The notes: generated by a model from the sequence alone, not told the origin. A DNA stretch of 64,000 nt from Duganella sp. Leaf126 (GCF_001423125.1 NZ_LMNW01000031.1:617940-681939); one strand, 5' to 3'. Shown: positions 8,923-19,592, numbered from the stretch's first letter. A program made the numbers and translations.

Positions 8923-9587
8923 TCGGCGGGCGGTGCCGGCTTTTTCTTGCGCGGCGGTGGCGGATCGAACCAGGCGCGCATCAGTTCGGGGGGGAAGGAC
9001 TGGAAATAGCTGCGGGCGCGTTCGGGATCGCGGCAGCGCAGCCAGTCGTCGTATTCGTCGGCGGCAATCACGATCAGCGAACGCTTTTCGTCGCCGGGCT
9101 TGTGGAAGCGCCGCATCAGCGGATGGTCGTCGGCGTTGATGGTCAGCTGCGTGAACGAGTATTCGGGACCGTGTTCGCCGGGCCACTCGCGCCAGATGCC
9201 GGCCACCGCGAACGGCGCGCCGTCGGCGCGGCCGATCTGCCAGCGCTGGGCTGCGCCCGACTCGTAGTTGGGTTCGAAGAAGCCGGTCATCGGCACCAGG
9301 CACAGCTGCCCGTCGCACCAGCATTTTGCGTACGAGCGCAACTGCCCGACCGTTTCGCTGCGCGCATTCATGGTGTCCCAGGGCTTGACGCCGGGCGGAA
9401 TCTGCCGCCGTGGCACCAGGCCGTAGGTGGCGGTGGTGCACACCAGCTGGCCCTGCGCGTTGTAGCGGATGATCGGCGCCGGATAATCCTTCCAGCTTTC
9501 CTGCGGCCAGTCATCGCCCTCGAACAGGGTCAGCTGGAACAGCTCGGCCAGCAATTCGCGCGACGTGGGCCGGTAGTTGGTGCACAT
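8898..9587 (-). CDS. SOS-response-associated peptidase (SRAP, YedK/HMCES type)
   Basis: This 229-aa protein belongs to the family that forms a stable thiazolidine crosslink with abasic sites in single-stranded DNA and so shields them from cleavage. The expected residues are present: Cys2 (after Met removal), Asn74 in MNARSET, Glu105 in GFFEP and His155 in DDHPLMRRF. The N-terminus is MCTNY rather than the common MCGR. The C-terminus is a Pro/Lys-rich tail ending in QIDLF. It lies 12 bp downstream of a DUF5710 gene on the same strand and is probably cotranscribed with it. Its 3' end has been partly duplicated downstream. Confidence 0.92.
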   Translation of the reverse strand: MCTNYRPTSRELLAELFQLTLFEGDDWPQESWKDYPAPIIRYNAQGQLVCTTATYGLVPRRQIPPGVKPWDTMNARSETVGQLRSYAKCWCDGQLCLVPMTGFFEPNYESGAAQRWQIGRADGAPFAVAGIWREWPGEHGPEYSFTQLTINADDHPLMRRFHKPGDEKRSLIVIAADEYDDWLRCRDPERARSYFQSFPPELMRAWFDPPPPRKKKPAPPADARQIDLF

Positions 9588-9599
9588 GGAAGGGAAACC

Positions 9600-9962
9600 C
9601 TAGCCGCGCAGCCCGACCAGCAACTGGGCCACGCTGTCGTGGGTGGCGGTCCAGCCCGACGTGGCCAGCCTGGGCGCGCACACCGGGCAGGCCACGAACG
9701 GGTCGCAGTCGTGGCCGAGGTCAATGAACAGCTTGCCCATCACCGGCTTGCCGGCATAGGAATCGACGGTGACCGGGCGGTTTTTCAGCGAAGGGGCAGC
9801 AACGGCCGGCACGAAATCGGCGCCACCGGGCGGTAGCCAGCGCGCGAACGCCTCGGTCGGCTTACCGTCGGGCACGTACCACGACTTGCGCTCGCCGTTC
9901 CAGCGCGCACCGAGCGCCTTGGCCTCGTCTTTTTCCGCGAACGGAACTTTAAGAAACATCAT
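9600..9962 (-). CDS. DUF5710-domain protein
   Basis: This 120-aa protein starts with FLKVPFAEKDEAKALGARW and then SWYVP, the signature of the DUF5710 domain. That domain often sits beside DNA-processing modules such as primases in mobile-element proteins. The rest (about residues 45-120) includes a CPVC pair plus His and Asp residues and could bind a metal, though the full ligand set is not clear. It directly precedes the SRAP gene (12-bp gap), so the two may act together on damaged or single-stranded DNA. That link is an inference from position. Two adjacent ATGs (9962, 9959) are possible starts. Confidence 0.75.
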   Translation of the reverse strand: MMFLKVPFAEKDEAKALGARWNGERKSWYVPDGKPTEAFARWLPPGGADFVPAVAAPSLKNRPVTVDSYAGKPVMGKLFIDLGHDCDPFVACPVCAPRLATSGWTATHDSVAQLLVGLRG

Positions 9963-10046
9963 GCGGCATACTCCGTGGCGAATGGTGACAAAGCCGGTAT
10001 TTTACGCGCCTGTGCGAAAATGCGTGTCTGTTACCCGGAGACACCG

Positions 10047-10721
10047 ATGCCCCTGATCGAACCACTGACACTGACACTGCCCGAACTGGCCGAGCGCTGG
10101 CACATGACGCCGCAAGACATGCTGGCCGGTGCGGTACCGCAAGTGCTGCCGATGTATTTCTATTTCGACGGCCTGGTGTTCAGCTTTGGCGACAAGTGGC
10201 TGCGCGCCCACGGCGACGCCGCCATCACGCAAGACCTGGACACGCACCAGGCGCGCGCGGCGTCGATCGAGATCGACCTGCAGCGCCAGGCGCTGCACAA
10301 GCGCGGCCTGCTGAAACTGACGCAGTGGGAAGACGCGCTGAGCGACGCGGCGCTGGCCGAGCTGCAGGCCGAATCGGACCGCCTGAATGGCGAGATCGTG
10401 CGCCTGACGGCGCTACTCAAGCAGCGCCACGAAGACCGTCAACAGCACGTGCGCAACGGCCTGCTGCGCGCAGCGCCGCGCACCCTGTCCGAGATCGCGC
10501 TGCACGGTAAAACCCGCTTTCCGCAATTCGCCTTCATGCCCAACACGGCGCCCGGCGCCGACAGCCCGGAACGCGTGCCCCCCGGCGCCGTGGTGGCAAT
10601 GGAAGACGGCTTTCCGCTCAAGCAAGTGCTGACCGCCGCCGACCTGGTGATCGCCATGCTCGACATCAAGCTGGCAGAGCAGGCGGGGCTGCATCAGCAG
10701 TCGGGCCAGTCCGGCCCATGA
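10047..10721 (+). CDS. hypothetical protein with central coiled coil
   Basis: This 224-aa protein has no family I recognise. The start ATG at 10047 has GGAG six bases upstream; an earlier ATG at 9975 would add 24 poorly conserved-looking residues. The N-terminal part (TLPELAERWHMTPQDML) looks like a small helical, helix-turn-helix-like segment, as in proteins where an excisionase-type motif reads WHMT..D. A charged helical stretch follows (about residues 70-140, rich in Leu, Glu, Arg and Gln), consistent with a coiled coil. No signal peptide or membrane segment is seen. It is transcribed divergently from the DUF5710-SRAP pair. Confidence 0.7.
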   Translation: MPLIEPLTLTLPELAERWHMTPQDMLAGAVPQVLPMYFYFDGLVFSFGDKWLRAHGDAAITQDLDTHQARAASIEIDLQRQALHKRGLLKLTQWEDALSDAALAELQAESDRLNGEIVRLTALLKQRHEDRQQHVRNGLLRAAPRTLSEIALHGKTRFPQFAFMPNTAPGADSPERVPPGAVVAMEDGFPLKQVLTAADLVIAMLDIKLAEQAGLHQQSGQSGP

Positions 10722-10789
10722 TGCAGGCACCGCAGCAGGAGCGGCGCCCCTGCTGCCCTGTCGCCGGCTGACCCGACGTCAGGCGCCGC

Positions 10790-11890
10790 TCATTTCAAGG
10801 CGATGCGTTTCTGCTCGCGCGCCGAGCGGTACACGGCCTCGATGATGCGGATATCGCGCAAGCCTTCTTCGCCGGGCACGATCGGCGTGCGGTCCTGCAG
10901 CACGCACTGGGCCATGTGGTCGAGCTGGCCGGCGAACTGGTTGGCCGACGCATTCGGCGGCGCCGTGATCTCGTTCTTGCGGCCGTCGCCGACCCATAAT
11001 TTGTGCCCCTGGTAGGCGGTGGCCGGCTCCATCTCGATGCGGCCCTTGTCGCCCATCAGCAGGAACTGGTTGCGGTTGGCCGAGTACATCGACATGCACG
11101 AGCCGATCACGCCGGACGGGAATTCGAGCTCGAACTCGATCAGGTCTTCCACCTCGCGGAAGCGCGGGTCGGAGCGATCGGTGGTTTCCTTGGCATACAC
11201 CGACACCGGTTCCTCGCCGGTCATGTAGCGCGCCGCCTGCAGTGCATAGATGCCGATGTCCATCAGCGAGCCGCCGCCCGACATCGCTTTTTTGACGCGC
11301 CAGTTATTGCCGCCCGTGGTGTAACCATGCTCGGAACGGAAATAGCGCAGCTTGCCGATCGTGCCGGCACGCGCCAGCCGCCGCGCCTCGAGGTTGAACG
11401 GCTCGAAGTGGCAGCGGTAGCCGATCATCAGTTTCTTGCCCGCCTGCTTGCAGGCGGCGATCATCGACTCGCACTCGGCCGACGACAGCGCCATCGGCTT
11501 TTCGCACAGCACGTGCTTGCCCGCCTTGGCGCCGCGGATCGTGTACTCGGCGTGCATCGATACCGGCAGGCAGATGTAGACGATGTCGATCTCGGGATTG
11601 TCCTTGATGCGATCGAAGTTCTTGTAATCGTAGATATTCGATTCCGGCACGCCGTATTCGCCGGCCACCTTTTTCGCCTTGACCGGGTCGCCGCTGACCA
11701 GCGCCACGAGCTTGCTGTGCTGGCAGTATTTGAATTGCGGGATGATGATGCCCAGGCCATACCCGCCCAGTCCCACGATCGCGTAACCGAGCTTGCGGTC
11801 GGGATTGGCCCAGACGGGACCGGCCACCGCGGACGCCACCAGCACGCCGCCGGCGGTCATGACCAGATTACGCCGAGTAAAATTCATCAT
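10790..11890 (-). CDS. Tat-exported Gfo/Idh/MocA-family oxidoreductase
   Basis: This 366-aa NAD(P)-dependent sugar or polyol oxidoreductase carries an N-terminal twin-arginine signal (FTRRNLVMTAGG, then AVAGPVWA), so it is expected in the periplasm with tightly bound cofactor, as in glucose-fructose oxidoreductase. The Rossmann motif is GLGGYGLG (about residues 40-47), and CEKPMA near residue 130 is the family's active-site signature. AAGGAG lies seven bases before the ATG at 11890. The substrate is unknown and no sugar transport or kinase gene flanks it. Confidence 0.88.
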   Translation of the reverse strand: MMNFTRRNLVMTAGGVLVASAVAGPVWANPDRKLGYAIVGLGGYGLGIIIPQFKYCQHSKLVALVSGDPVKAKKVAGEYGVPESNIYDYKNFDRIKDNPEIDIVYICLPVSMHAEYTIRGAKAGKHVLCEKPMALSSAECESMIAACKQAGKKLMIGYRCHFEPFNLEARRLARAGTIGKLRYFRSEHGYTTGGNNWRVKKAMSGGGSLMDIGIYALQAARYMTGEEPVSVYAKETTDRSDPRFREVEDLIEFELEFPSGVIGSCMSMYSANRNQFLLMGDKGRIEMEPATAYQGHKLWVGDGRKNEITAPPNASANQFAGQLDHMAQCVLQDRTPIVPGEEGLRDIRIIEAVYRSAREQKRIALK

Positions 11891-12053
11891 CCTCTATCTC
11901 CTTGTGGTCGTTTATATTTCTACTCCGGCAATTTTAGTACACATGCAAGCGCAGCGGCGCGTGGGCCGCATGCCGCGCGGCATAAATTTTGGCAGGGCCG
12001 CATCGCCGCGATCCGCGCTACCATGGGCAATTGCTTACACATGGAGCGCTGCC

Positions 12054-12686
12054 ATGAACGATCCGCACGCAACACCCGAACGTCTGCCGATCGGTACCAT
12101 CGACGGTGTCGCATTCGACGTCGCCGCCTGGAAACCGGCGCAAGCCGATGTCGATGTCAGCGTCGCCTGCATGTTCGAACACGAACTGGACGGCGCTGCC
12201 GTGGCCGGCGGCCTGCTCGGGCTCGACACGGCGCTGGGCGGCCAGCTGACCGCGCTGCGCGCCAGCGGCGCCTTCCAGGCGCAGGCGATGGAAACCATCC
12301 TGATCAGCCTGCCCCCAACCACGGTGCCCGCGCGCGCCGTGCTGGTGATCGGCCTGGGCGCCCCGGAAACCCTGGACGGCGACCGCCTGCGCCGCGCCGC
12401 CCGCGTGGCCATGCGCGAAGCGATCCGCCACGGCGCCCGCTCGCTGGCTTTCGCGCCCAGCGTGCTCGATGGCGGCGTGGGCGTCCACACCGACAATGCC
12501 AGCCTCGACATGCCAAGCAGGATGATGGACGGCATGCTCAGCGCCCTGCAGGCCGAACACGCACTGGCCCGGGCCGGCCTGGCGCCGCCGCCGTCGCTCC
12601 AACGCTGCACGTTCGACGTCGGCGCGCCGCGCCTGCACAGCGCGCACGCAGGCTTCCTCGCCGCTTTCAACGCGTTTTCACAGTGA
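12054..12686 (+). CDS. stand-alone M17 aminopeptidase N-terminal-like protein
   Basis: This 210-aa cytoplasmic protein resembles the macro-like N-terminal domain of M17 leucyl aminopeptidases: an alpha/beta layout with a stretch ARAVLVIGLGAPETLDGDRLR that matches the family's vGLG...... segment, followed by helices like RRAARVAMREA. The C-terminal metallopeptidase domain with its NTDAEGR motif is absent, so no peptidase activity is expected. The start ATG at 12054 begins MNDPHATPERLP. A regulatory or ligand-binding role is possible but not shown. A perfect 14-bp palindrome (ATGCCGCGCGGCAT, 11970-11983) lies upstream. Confidence 0.65.
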   Translation: MNDPHATPERLPIGTIDGVAFDVAAWKPAQADVDVSVACMFEHELDGAAVAGGLLGLDTALGGQLTALRASGAFQAQAMETILISLPPTTVPARAVLVIGLGAPETLDGDRLRRAARVAMREAIRHGARSLAFAPSVLDGGVGVHTDNASLDMPSRMMDGMLSALQAEHALARAGLAPPPSLQRCTFDVGAPRLHSAHAGFLAAFNAFSQ

Positions 12687-12743
12687 CGCCAGCAATAACG
12701 GTATATTGAACGCTTCTCCACACCCGTCAGCGAGGGAGCTGTC

Positions 12744-13220
12744 ATGCACCGATCGATCCGTCCCGCCATCGCAGTCCTGTTCGGCCTGGCAGCCGGCAGC
12801 GCCATGGCCACCGTTACCGTCACCTACGTCGACCCGCAGAAGATGACCGACGTGCCGCGCTTCGAAGCCGACCGCACCGCGATGGAAGCCGACTTCCGCA
12901 GCTACCTCGAAGAACTGGGCAAGCAGCTGCCCGCAGGACAGGACCTGAAGGTGGACATCCTCGACATCGACCTGGCCGGCGACGTCTTCCCACGCGTGCC
13001 GGTCCGCGACATCCGCGTCACCAAAGGCACTTACGACTTCCCCCGCATCCACCTGCGCTACCGCATCGAACAGGACGGCAAGGTGCTGCGCAGCGGCGAG
13101 CGCGAACTGGCCGACCGCAATTACCAGCTGAACGGCGACATCAATCGCACCGAGCTCTATGGTTACGAGAAGCGGATGTTGGGCGAGTGGTTCAAAAAAG
13201 AACTGTTGGCGAGCAGGTAG
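12744..13220 (+). CDS. DUF3016-family secreted protein
   Basis: This 158-aa protein has a signal peptide (MHRSIRPAIAVLFGLAAGSAMA) and a mature part beginning TVTVTYVDPQKMTDVPRF. The YVDP..MTD start, the mid-region DILDIDLAGD and the C-terminal YEKRMLGEWFKKEL are typical of DUF3016 proteins, which are periplasmic and uncharacterised. It follows the M17-like gene by 57 bp on the same strand, and GAGGGAG lies before its ATG. Its function is not known. Confidence 0.85.
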   Translation: MHRSIRPAIAVLFGLAAGSAMATVTVTYVDPQKMTDVPRFEADRTAMEADFRSYLEELGKQLPAGQDLKVDILDIDLAGDVFPRVPVRDIRVTKGTYDFPRIHLRYRIEQDGKVLRSGERELADRNYQLNGDINRTELYGYEKRMLGEWFKKELLASR

Positions 13221-13491
13221 GCGCCCGCACCAAGCACGCCCCCGTCGGCTTCGGCAGCATCACGTCCGCACGCGTGCTGTGTCATCCAAGGCCATGGCTG
13301 CGCGGGGCCTGCGTACGATTGAGTAACCCGGCCGCATGAGGGTCTGCGGGCGCGCGAGACGACTCCCCCGCCCCGCCCAAAACGGCTTTTACCCGGAGAA
13401 GTCTTACTTGTCACAAATCGGAACGCGCACTCGGCAACTGCACCCGCACTTTCATCCCTATCATTGCTTCATGCGTCAATGGAGGGAGCTA

Positions 13492-13956
13492 GTGAAAGGG
13501 CTAGCCCTTGCCACCATCAAGTTCTACCAGCGGAACATCTCGCCACACAAAGGCTTTCGTTGTGCATATGCGGCGTACACGAGCGATGCCAGCTGCTCGA
13601 CCTTCGGCTACCGCGCCATCCGACGCTTCGGGTTGTGGGATGGACTTTTCATTCTGAACCGCCGACTGTCGCGCTGCGGCACGGCACATCGCATCGCGAA
13701 CGGGGCGCAGCCGCGACCGATCCCCATGCCGAAGCGCCGGCAATCCGGCCATATCGACTGTGGTGGGTGCGCCATCAGTAGTTGCGATGCCGATACCTTA
13801 CTCTGCGCTTCGAATGTGTGCAGTTGCGATTGGCCAGTTTTTAGCAGCAGAACTTCCCCCTATCGCGAGGCTCCCGCAGACAACGCGGAGGCGGTCAAGC
13901 GACGTAGCCGATTGCTGCGCGATGCAAACAAACCGACCGATCCGCCGAACGCGTAG
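13492..13956 (+). CDS. YidD-like protein with Cys-rich C-terminal tail
   Basis: The N-terminal 60 residues follow the YidD pattern: IKFYQRNISPHKGFRC, then CSTFGYRAIRRFGLWDG and RRLSRC, compare the YQ..ISP, C(R).PTCS.Y and ..RFG of YidD. YidD helps YidC insert membrane proteins. Here the family's PTCS is replaced by SDASCS and a tail of about 95 residues follows with a Cys cluster (CGGC, CDAD..LC, CSCDW). I chose GTG 13492 because GGAGG lies six bases upstream; an ATG at 13471 is in frame and overlaps that site. The predicted length is 154 aa, nearly double normal YidD. It is not next to rnpA or yidC, so it is probably a paralogue with its own role. Confidence 0.65.
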   Translation: MKGLALATIKFYQRNISPHKGFRCAYAAYTSDASCSTFGYRAIRRFGLWDGLFILNRRLSRCGTAHRIANGAQPRPIPMPKRRQSGHIDCGGCAISSCDADTLLCASNVCSCDWPVFSSRTSPYREAPADNAEAVKRRSRLLRDANKPTDPPNA

Positions 13957-14053
13957 TCTGGTCGAGTGAAGTTCCGCACTACACTTGCTCCCCGCTTTCC
14001 TGGTCAGCTGAATTACATGCAAACAGCAAGGACGCAAAATTCCGTTAGCTGTT

Positions 14054-14494
14054 TCAAACAATGGCTCTGAACGTAATCTCAATCAGTTGCTCCGGGAATG
14101 CCAGTCTCGAAACGCCAATCAGATTGCTGGCGACTGCGGGTTGCGCCGAGCCATAAAGTTCCTTCCTGACGTCCCCGGCGACCTTGAATGCCGCATCGAC
14201 ATCCAGGACAAACAGCGTCTCCTCGACAACGTTGTCCAGCGTGGCGCCAAACTCAGCCAGCAATGTAATCGCGTTCTGGTAGGTGTGCCGCATTTGATCG
14301 GCCATGGTGTCGAAACTGGCTGGCTTGCCGCTCGCATCCAATGGCGCAGGAGCGACCAGCCTGCCCTCGCCATCGTGACTCAACTGCCCGGAAATATAGA
14401 TGGTGTCCTTGACCTTGACCGCCTGGCTATAGCCATAAATCCCCTCCCAGGCAACGCCCAGGTTCGCTGTTTTCTTGTCCAGAGTAGTCATCAT
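14054..14494 (-). CDS. RidA-family protein lacking the catalytic arginine
   Basis: This 146-aa protein has the RidA/YjgF fold features: YSQAVKVKDTIYISGQLSHD near residues 22-40, the helix DQMRHTYQNAITLLAEFGATLDNVVEE and a C-terminal strand LIEITFRAIV. True RidA enzymes use an Arg, in a segment like PARSCV, to deaminate enamine or imine intermediates. Here the matching region reads PAVASNLIGVSRL with no Arg at that point, so imine deaminase activity is doubtful and it fits the broader Rid subfamilies. GAGGGA precedes the ATG at 14494. It is isolated, with no amino-acid catabolic gene next to it. Confidence 0.85.
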   Translation of the reverse strand: MMTTLDKKTANLGVAWEGIYGYSQAVKVKDTIYISGQLSHDGEGRLVAPAPLDASGKPASFDTMADQMRHTYQNAITLLAEFGATLDNVVEETLFVLDVDAAFKVAGDVRKELYGSAQPAVASNLIGVSRLAFPEQLIEITFRAIV

Positions 14495-14836
14495 TTATTC
14501 CCTCGGTGTGACGATGCATTTAAAGGTCATCTACTTGGCTTGGCAAGCCATCAGCGGCAGGATAAACAATCAAGGCGGGACGCGCTTCTTGCATAATGCA
14601 TCGGGTGGCATATCTCTTTTTCCAGATGCTGAGCCGCCTGAACGTGATGGGCAAGTGGTCTGGCGCGAAGCAGCCACCGCAGGCGTTTGGGCGGCGGCTT
14701 ACGGCGGCGACCGGGCGTCGAGTCCGGCCGAGTGAGCGCACGGAAGTCGTTCGAGTGATACGGGCGTATGCATCCCTGAAGCAGGTGCAAATGTCGCCCA
14801 ACGCGGAGACGGCAGGATCAGGCAGCCGTAAACGAC
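14495..14836. other. intergenic stretch, no gene supported
   Basis: About 340 bp between the RidA-like start and the tRNA terminator. Short readings exist on both strands (up to 109 codons) but lack ribosome sites, family signatures and consistent third-position GC, so I do not call a gene. The promoter of the RidA-like gene should lie near its left end. Confidence 0.5.
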
Positions 14837-14863
14837 AAAGGGCTGGCACGCAGCCAACCCTTT
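14837..14863 (-). terminator. hairpin downstream of tRNA-Ile2
   Basis: AAAGGGCTGGC (14837-14847) pairs with GCCAACCCTTT (14853-14863) around a five-base loop, with one internal mismatch. It lies 21 bp past the tRNA 3' end on the minus strand. The following bases are GTCGTTT, so the T-run is short; the stem's own T-rich arm may serve instead. Confidence 0.6.
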
Positions 14864-14883
14864 GATAAATAAGGCTAAAAAAT

Positions 14884-14962
<79 letters not shown>

Positions 14963-15065
14963 GAGGTGATACCTTGCGCTGGAGGTGTTGCCAGCCCCGC
15001 TGACGCGCGTTCGCTTTTTATGCGAACTCGCGAGGATAAGGGCTGGCGGCAGCGCGCGTCAAGTC

Positions 15066-17324
<2,259 letters not shown>

Positions 17325-17398
17325 AGGCGCTTTCGATTACACAACGACTTGCTTATTTAGGATAAAGTTTCTTGCAGTTCACTTGGAACCCACGTCTT

Positions 17399-17423
17399 CG
17401 AACTTGCCGACTTGACAAGTTCG
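17399..17423. repeat. inverted repeat in rpoD leader
   Basis: CGAACTTG (17399-17406) and CAAGTTCG (17416-17423) form a perfect 8-bp inverted repeat around nine bases. It lies about 75 bp upstream of the rpoD start and just downstream of the predicted transcription start, so it could be an operator or an RNA hairpin in the leader. Confidence 0.6.
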
Positions 17424-17438
17424 ACAACACTACGACTA

Positions 17439-17466
17439 CTTATACCTGGTCAGACCTGGACCGCAA
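17439..17466 (-). promoter_or_regulatory. candidate sigma-70 promoter of rpoD
   Basis: On the minus strand TTGCGG (17461-17466) and TATAAG (17439-17444) are separated by 16 bp. Transcription would start near 17432, about 108 bases before the rpoD ATG. This is a motif match without experimental support. Confidence 0.5.
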
Positions 17467-17798
17467 AATTCTACTGCACCAATCAGATGCGTAGTGGCAA
17501 GAAACCTTGTCAGCGTTAGACAGCAAACATAGACGGGCGTTCCCGACGCGCCGTTTATTTCCTTGCTGCCCCTGTGCTCGGTGCCTACGCCGCCGGCAAC
17601 CGCTGGTTGCAGGACGATCCAAAGCCTAACTCATTGAAAACAAACACACTCTGAACGGAAAAACGATGCCAAAAGATACAACACTTAGCGTTTTATTATA
17701 GCACGCCACTTTTCAAACTCCAGAGCGAAGCAACCCTTGCCGCCCCTGCACAGCGGGGAAAAACATGACCGCGATCAAGATACCTGCATACAGCAAAC

Positions 17799-19592
17799 TC
17801 AGCGGTTGACCAGCTCCGCCTGTTTTTCCCTTTCCAGCTGCGCCTGCTGCGCGGTGATCTCGCGAAAGCGCACGATGCTCTCCGGCGTCAGCCCCGCTGC
17901 CGACAGCTGCATCAGCTCCTGCTTCAGCGCATCTTCCTTGATCTGGCGGATGGCGCTGCGCAGGAACAGGCGGTCGGCCTCGACGTCGGACTCCGCGCCC
18001 TGGGCGATCTCGCTGATGATCTCGTTGTACTCGTCGCCCAGCGACTTCAGGTGCTGGGCAAACGCAGCGAAGCCGCCATGCGGTCCCAGCGCCTGGGCAT
18101 CGGTCACCAGCTGCACCATGCGCTCGGCCACCTCGGCGCCGAAGAACTGGAACGCCGACAGCGCCGCGTCGTCGATCTCGAGCGCCAGCGGCGGATGCCC
18201 CACCAGCAGGCGCACGATCTGCAATTCCAGCCCCACCGGCGCCGGCCGGCCGCTGCGGCTGGGCGCCTTGCGCGACAGCGCGACCGGTTTGGCCAGTTCG
18301 AACAGCGACTCGATCTCGTACGGCGTGCTCTGCGTCAGCTGCGCCAGGCCGCGCACGATCTGCAGGCGCAGCGCGGTCGGCGTCATCGCCTGCAGCAGCG
18401 GCTTGGCGTCGAACTGCACGCGCGCCCTGCCCTCGGGGCTTTGTAAATCATGCTCGCCGACCACTTCCTTGATCAGGAACTGCGACAGCGGCATCGCTTC
18501 GTGGATTTCCTGTTCAAATGCCTCGTTGCCGTACGTGCGGACATAGCTGTCCGGGTCGTGCTCGGTGGGCAGGAACAGGAACTTGATGGTCTTGTTGTCG
18601 GCCACGTGCGGCAGGCACGCTTCCAGCGCGCGGCGGGCGGCGCGGCGGCCGGCCTTGTCGCCGTCGAAGCTGAAGATCACGGTGTCGGTCTGGCGCATCA
18701 GCTTTTGCACATGGTGCGGCGTACAAGCCGTGCCCAGCGTGGCCACCGCCTGCGGGAACCCCATCTGCGCCAGCGCCACCACGTCCATATAGCCTTCGGT
18801 CACCAGCACGTAGCCGGCGTCGCGGATCGCCTGGCGCGCCTCGAACAGACCATACAGCTCGAAGCCCTTTGAAAATAAGGGTGTTTCGGGAGAATTCAAG
18901 TACTTCGGTTCGCCGCCGTCGAGCACCCGGCCGCCGAAGGCGATCACCTGGCCCTTGGTGTTCTTGATGGGGAACATCACGCGCTCGCGGAAGCGGTCAT
19001 AGCGCTTGCGGTTGCCGCCATCTTCGTCCACGCGGTCGATCACCAGGCCGGCTTCGGCCAGGGCCACCGCCTCGTAATCGGGAAAAATCGCCTTCAGGTT
19101 GTCCCAGCCCGGCGGCGCGTAGCCGAGACCGAAGCGGGCGGCGATTTCCCCGGTCAGGCCGCGCCCTTTCAGGTAGGCGATGGCGTCGGGTGCGGTGCGC
19201 AGCTGGGCGCGGTAAAAGTCGCAGGCCTGGGTCATGGCGTCTGACAGGGCCAGGCTCTGGGCCTGCATTTGCGCGCGCTGGGCCGGCGGTATCTTGTCGT
19301 CCTGCTCGGGCACCACCATGCCGACGTTTTGCGCCAGCTCCTTGACCGCATCGACGAAACCCATGCCCGAATATTCGATCAGGAAGCCGATCGACGTGCC
19401 GTGCGCGCCGCAGCCGAAGCAGTGGTAGAACTGCTTGGTGGGACTGACCGTGAAACTCGGGGATTTTTCGTTATGGAACGGGCACAGGCCCATGTAGTTG
19501 GCGCCGCCCTTCTTGAGCTGCACATAACGTCCGACCACGTCGACGATATCGACGCGGTTGAGCAAATCGGCGATGAATGATTGAGGAATCAC
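17799..19592 (-). CDS. dnaG: DNA primase DnaG
   Basis: This 597-aa primase makes RNA primers at the replication fork. The N-terminal CHC2 zinc site is visible as Cys37, His40, Cys58 and Cys61 (CPFHNEKSPSF, YHCFGCG). The catalytic TOPRIM core shows EGYMDVVAL and SFDGDKAGRRAA. The C-terminal helical part is the DnaB-binding domain. Length is normal for the family. It sits between the yqeY and rpoD genes in the conserved macromolecular-synthesis cluster; an 85-bp gap separates it from yqeY. Confidence 0.98.
   Translation of the reverse strand: MIPQSFIADLLNRVDIVDVVGRYVQLKKGGANYMGLCPFHNEKSPSFTVSPTKQFYHCFGCGAHGTSIGFLIEYSGMGFVDAVKELAQNVGMVVPEQDDKIPPAQRAQMQAQSLALSDAMTQACDFYRAQLRTAPDAIAYLKGRGLTGEIAARFGLGYAPPGWDNLKAIFPDYEAVALAEAGLVIDRVDEDGGNRKRYDRFRERVMFPIKNTKGQVIAFGGRVLDGGEPKYLNSPETPLFSKGFELYGLFEARQAIRDAGYVLVTEGYMDVVALAQMGFPQAVATLGTACTPHHVQKLMRQTDTVIFSFDGDKAGRRAARRALEACLPHVADNKTIKFLFLPTEHDPDSYVRTYGNEAFEQEIHEAMPLSQFLIKEVVGEHDLQSPEGRARVQFDAKPLLQAMTPTALRLQIVRGLAQLTQSTPYEIESLFELAKPVALSRKAPSRSGRPAPVGLELQIVRLLVGHPPLALEIDDAALSAFQFFGAEVAERMVQLVTDAQALGPHGGFAAFAQHLKSLGDEYNEIISEIAQGAESDVEADRLFLRSAIRQIKEDALKQELMQLSAAGLTPESIVRFREITAQQAQLEREKQAELVNR

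Larger units (their letters stand above)
17325..17798. other. dnaG-rpoD intergenic region
   Basis: About 470 bp with lower GC than the flanking genes and no credible coding sequence. It holds the rpoD promoter candidate at 17439-17466 and an inverted repeat at 17399-17423. In other proteobacteria this gap carries internal rpoD promoters, including heat-shock ones, inside or after dnaG; I did not find a clear sigma-32 promoter here. Confidence 0.6.

Noticed and set aside
14520..14849. 109-codon minus-strand reading in the tRNA-RidA gap
   Set aside because: It overlaps the terminator, has no ribosome site and resembles no family.
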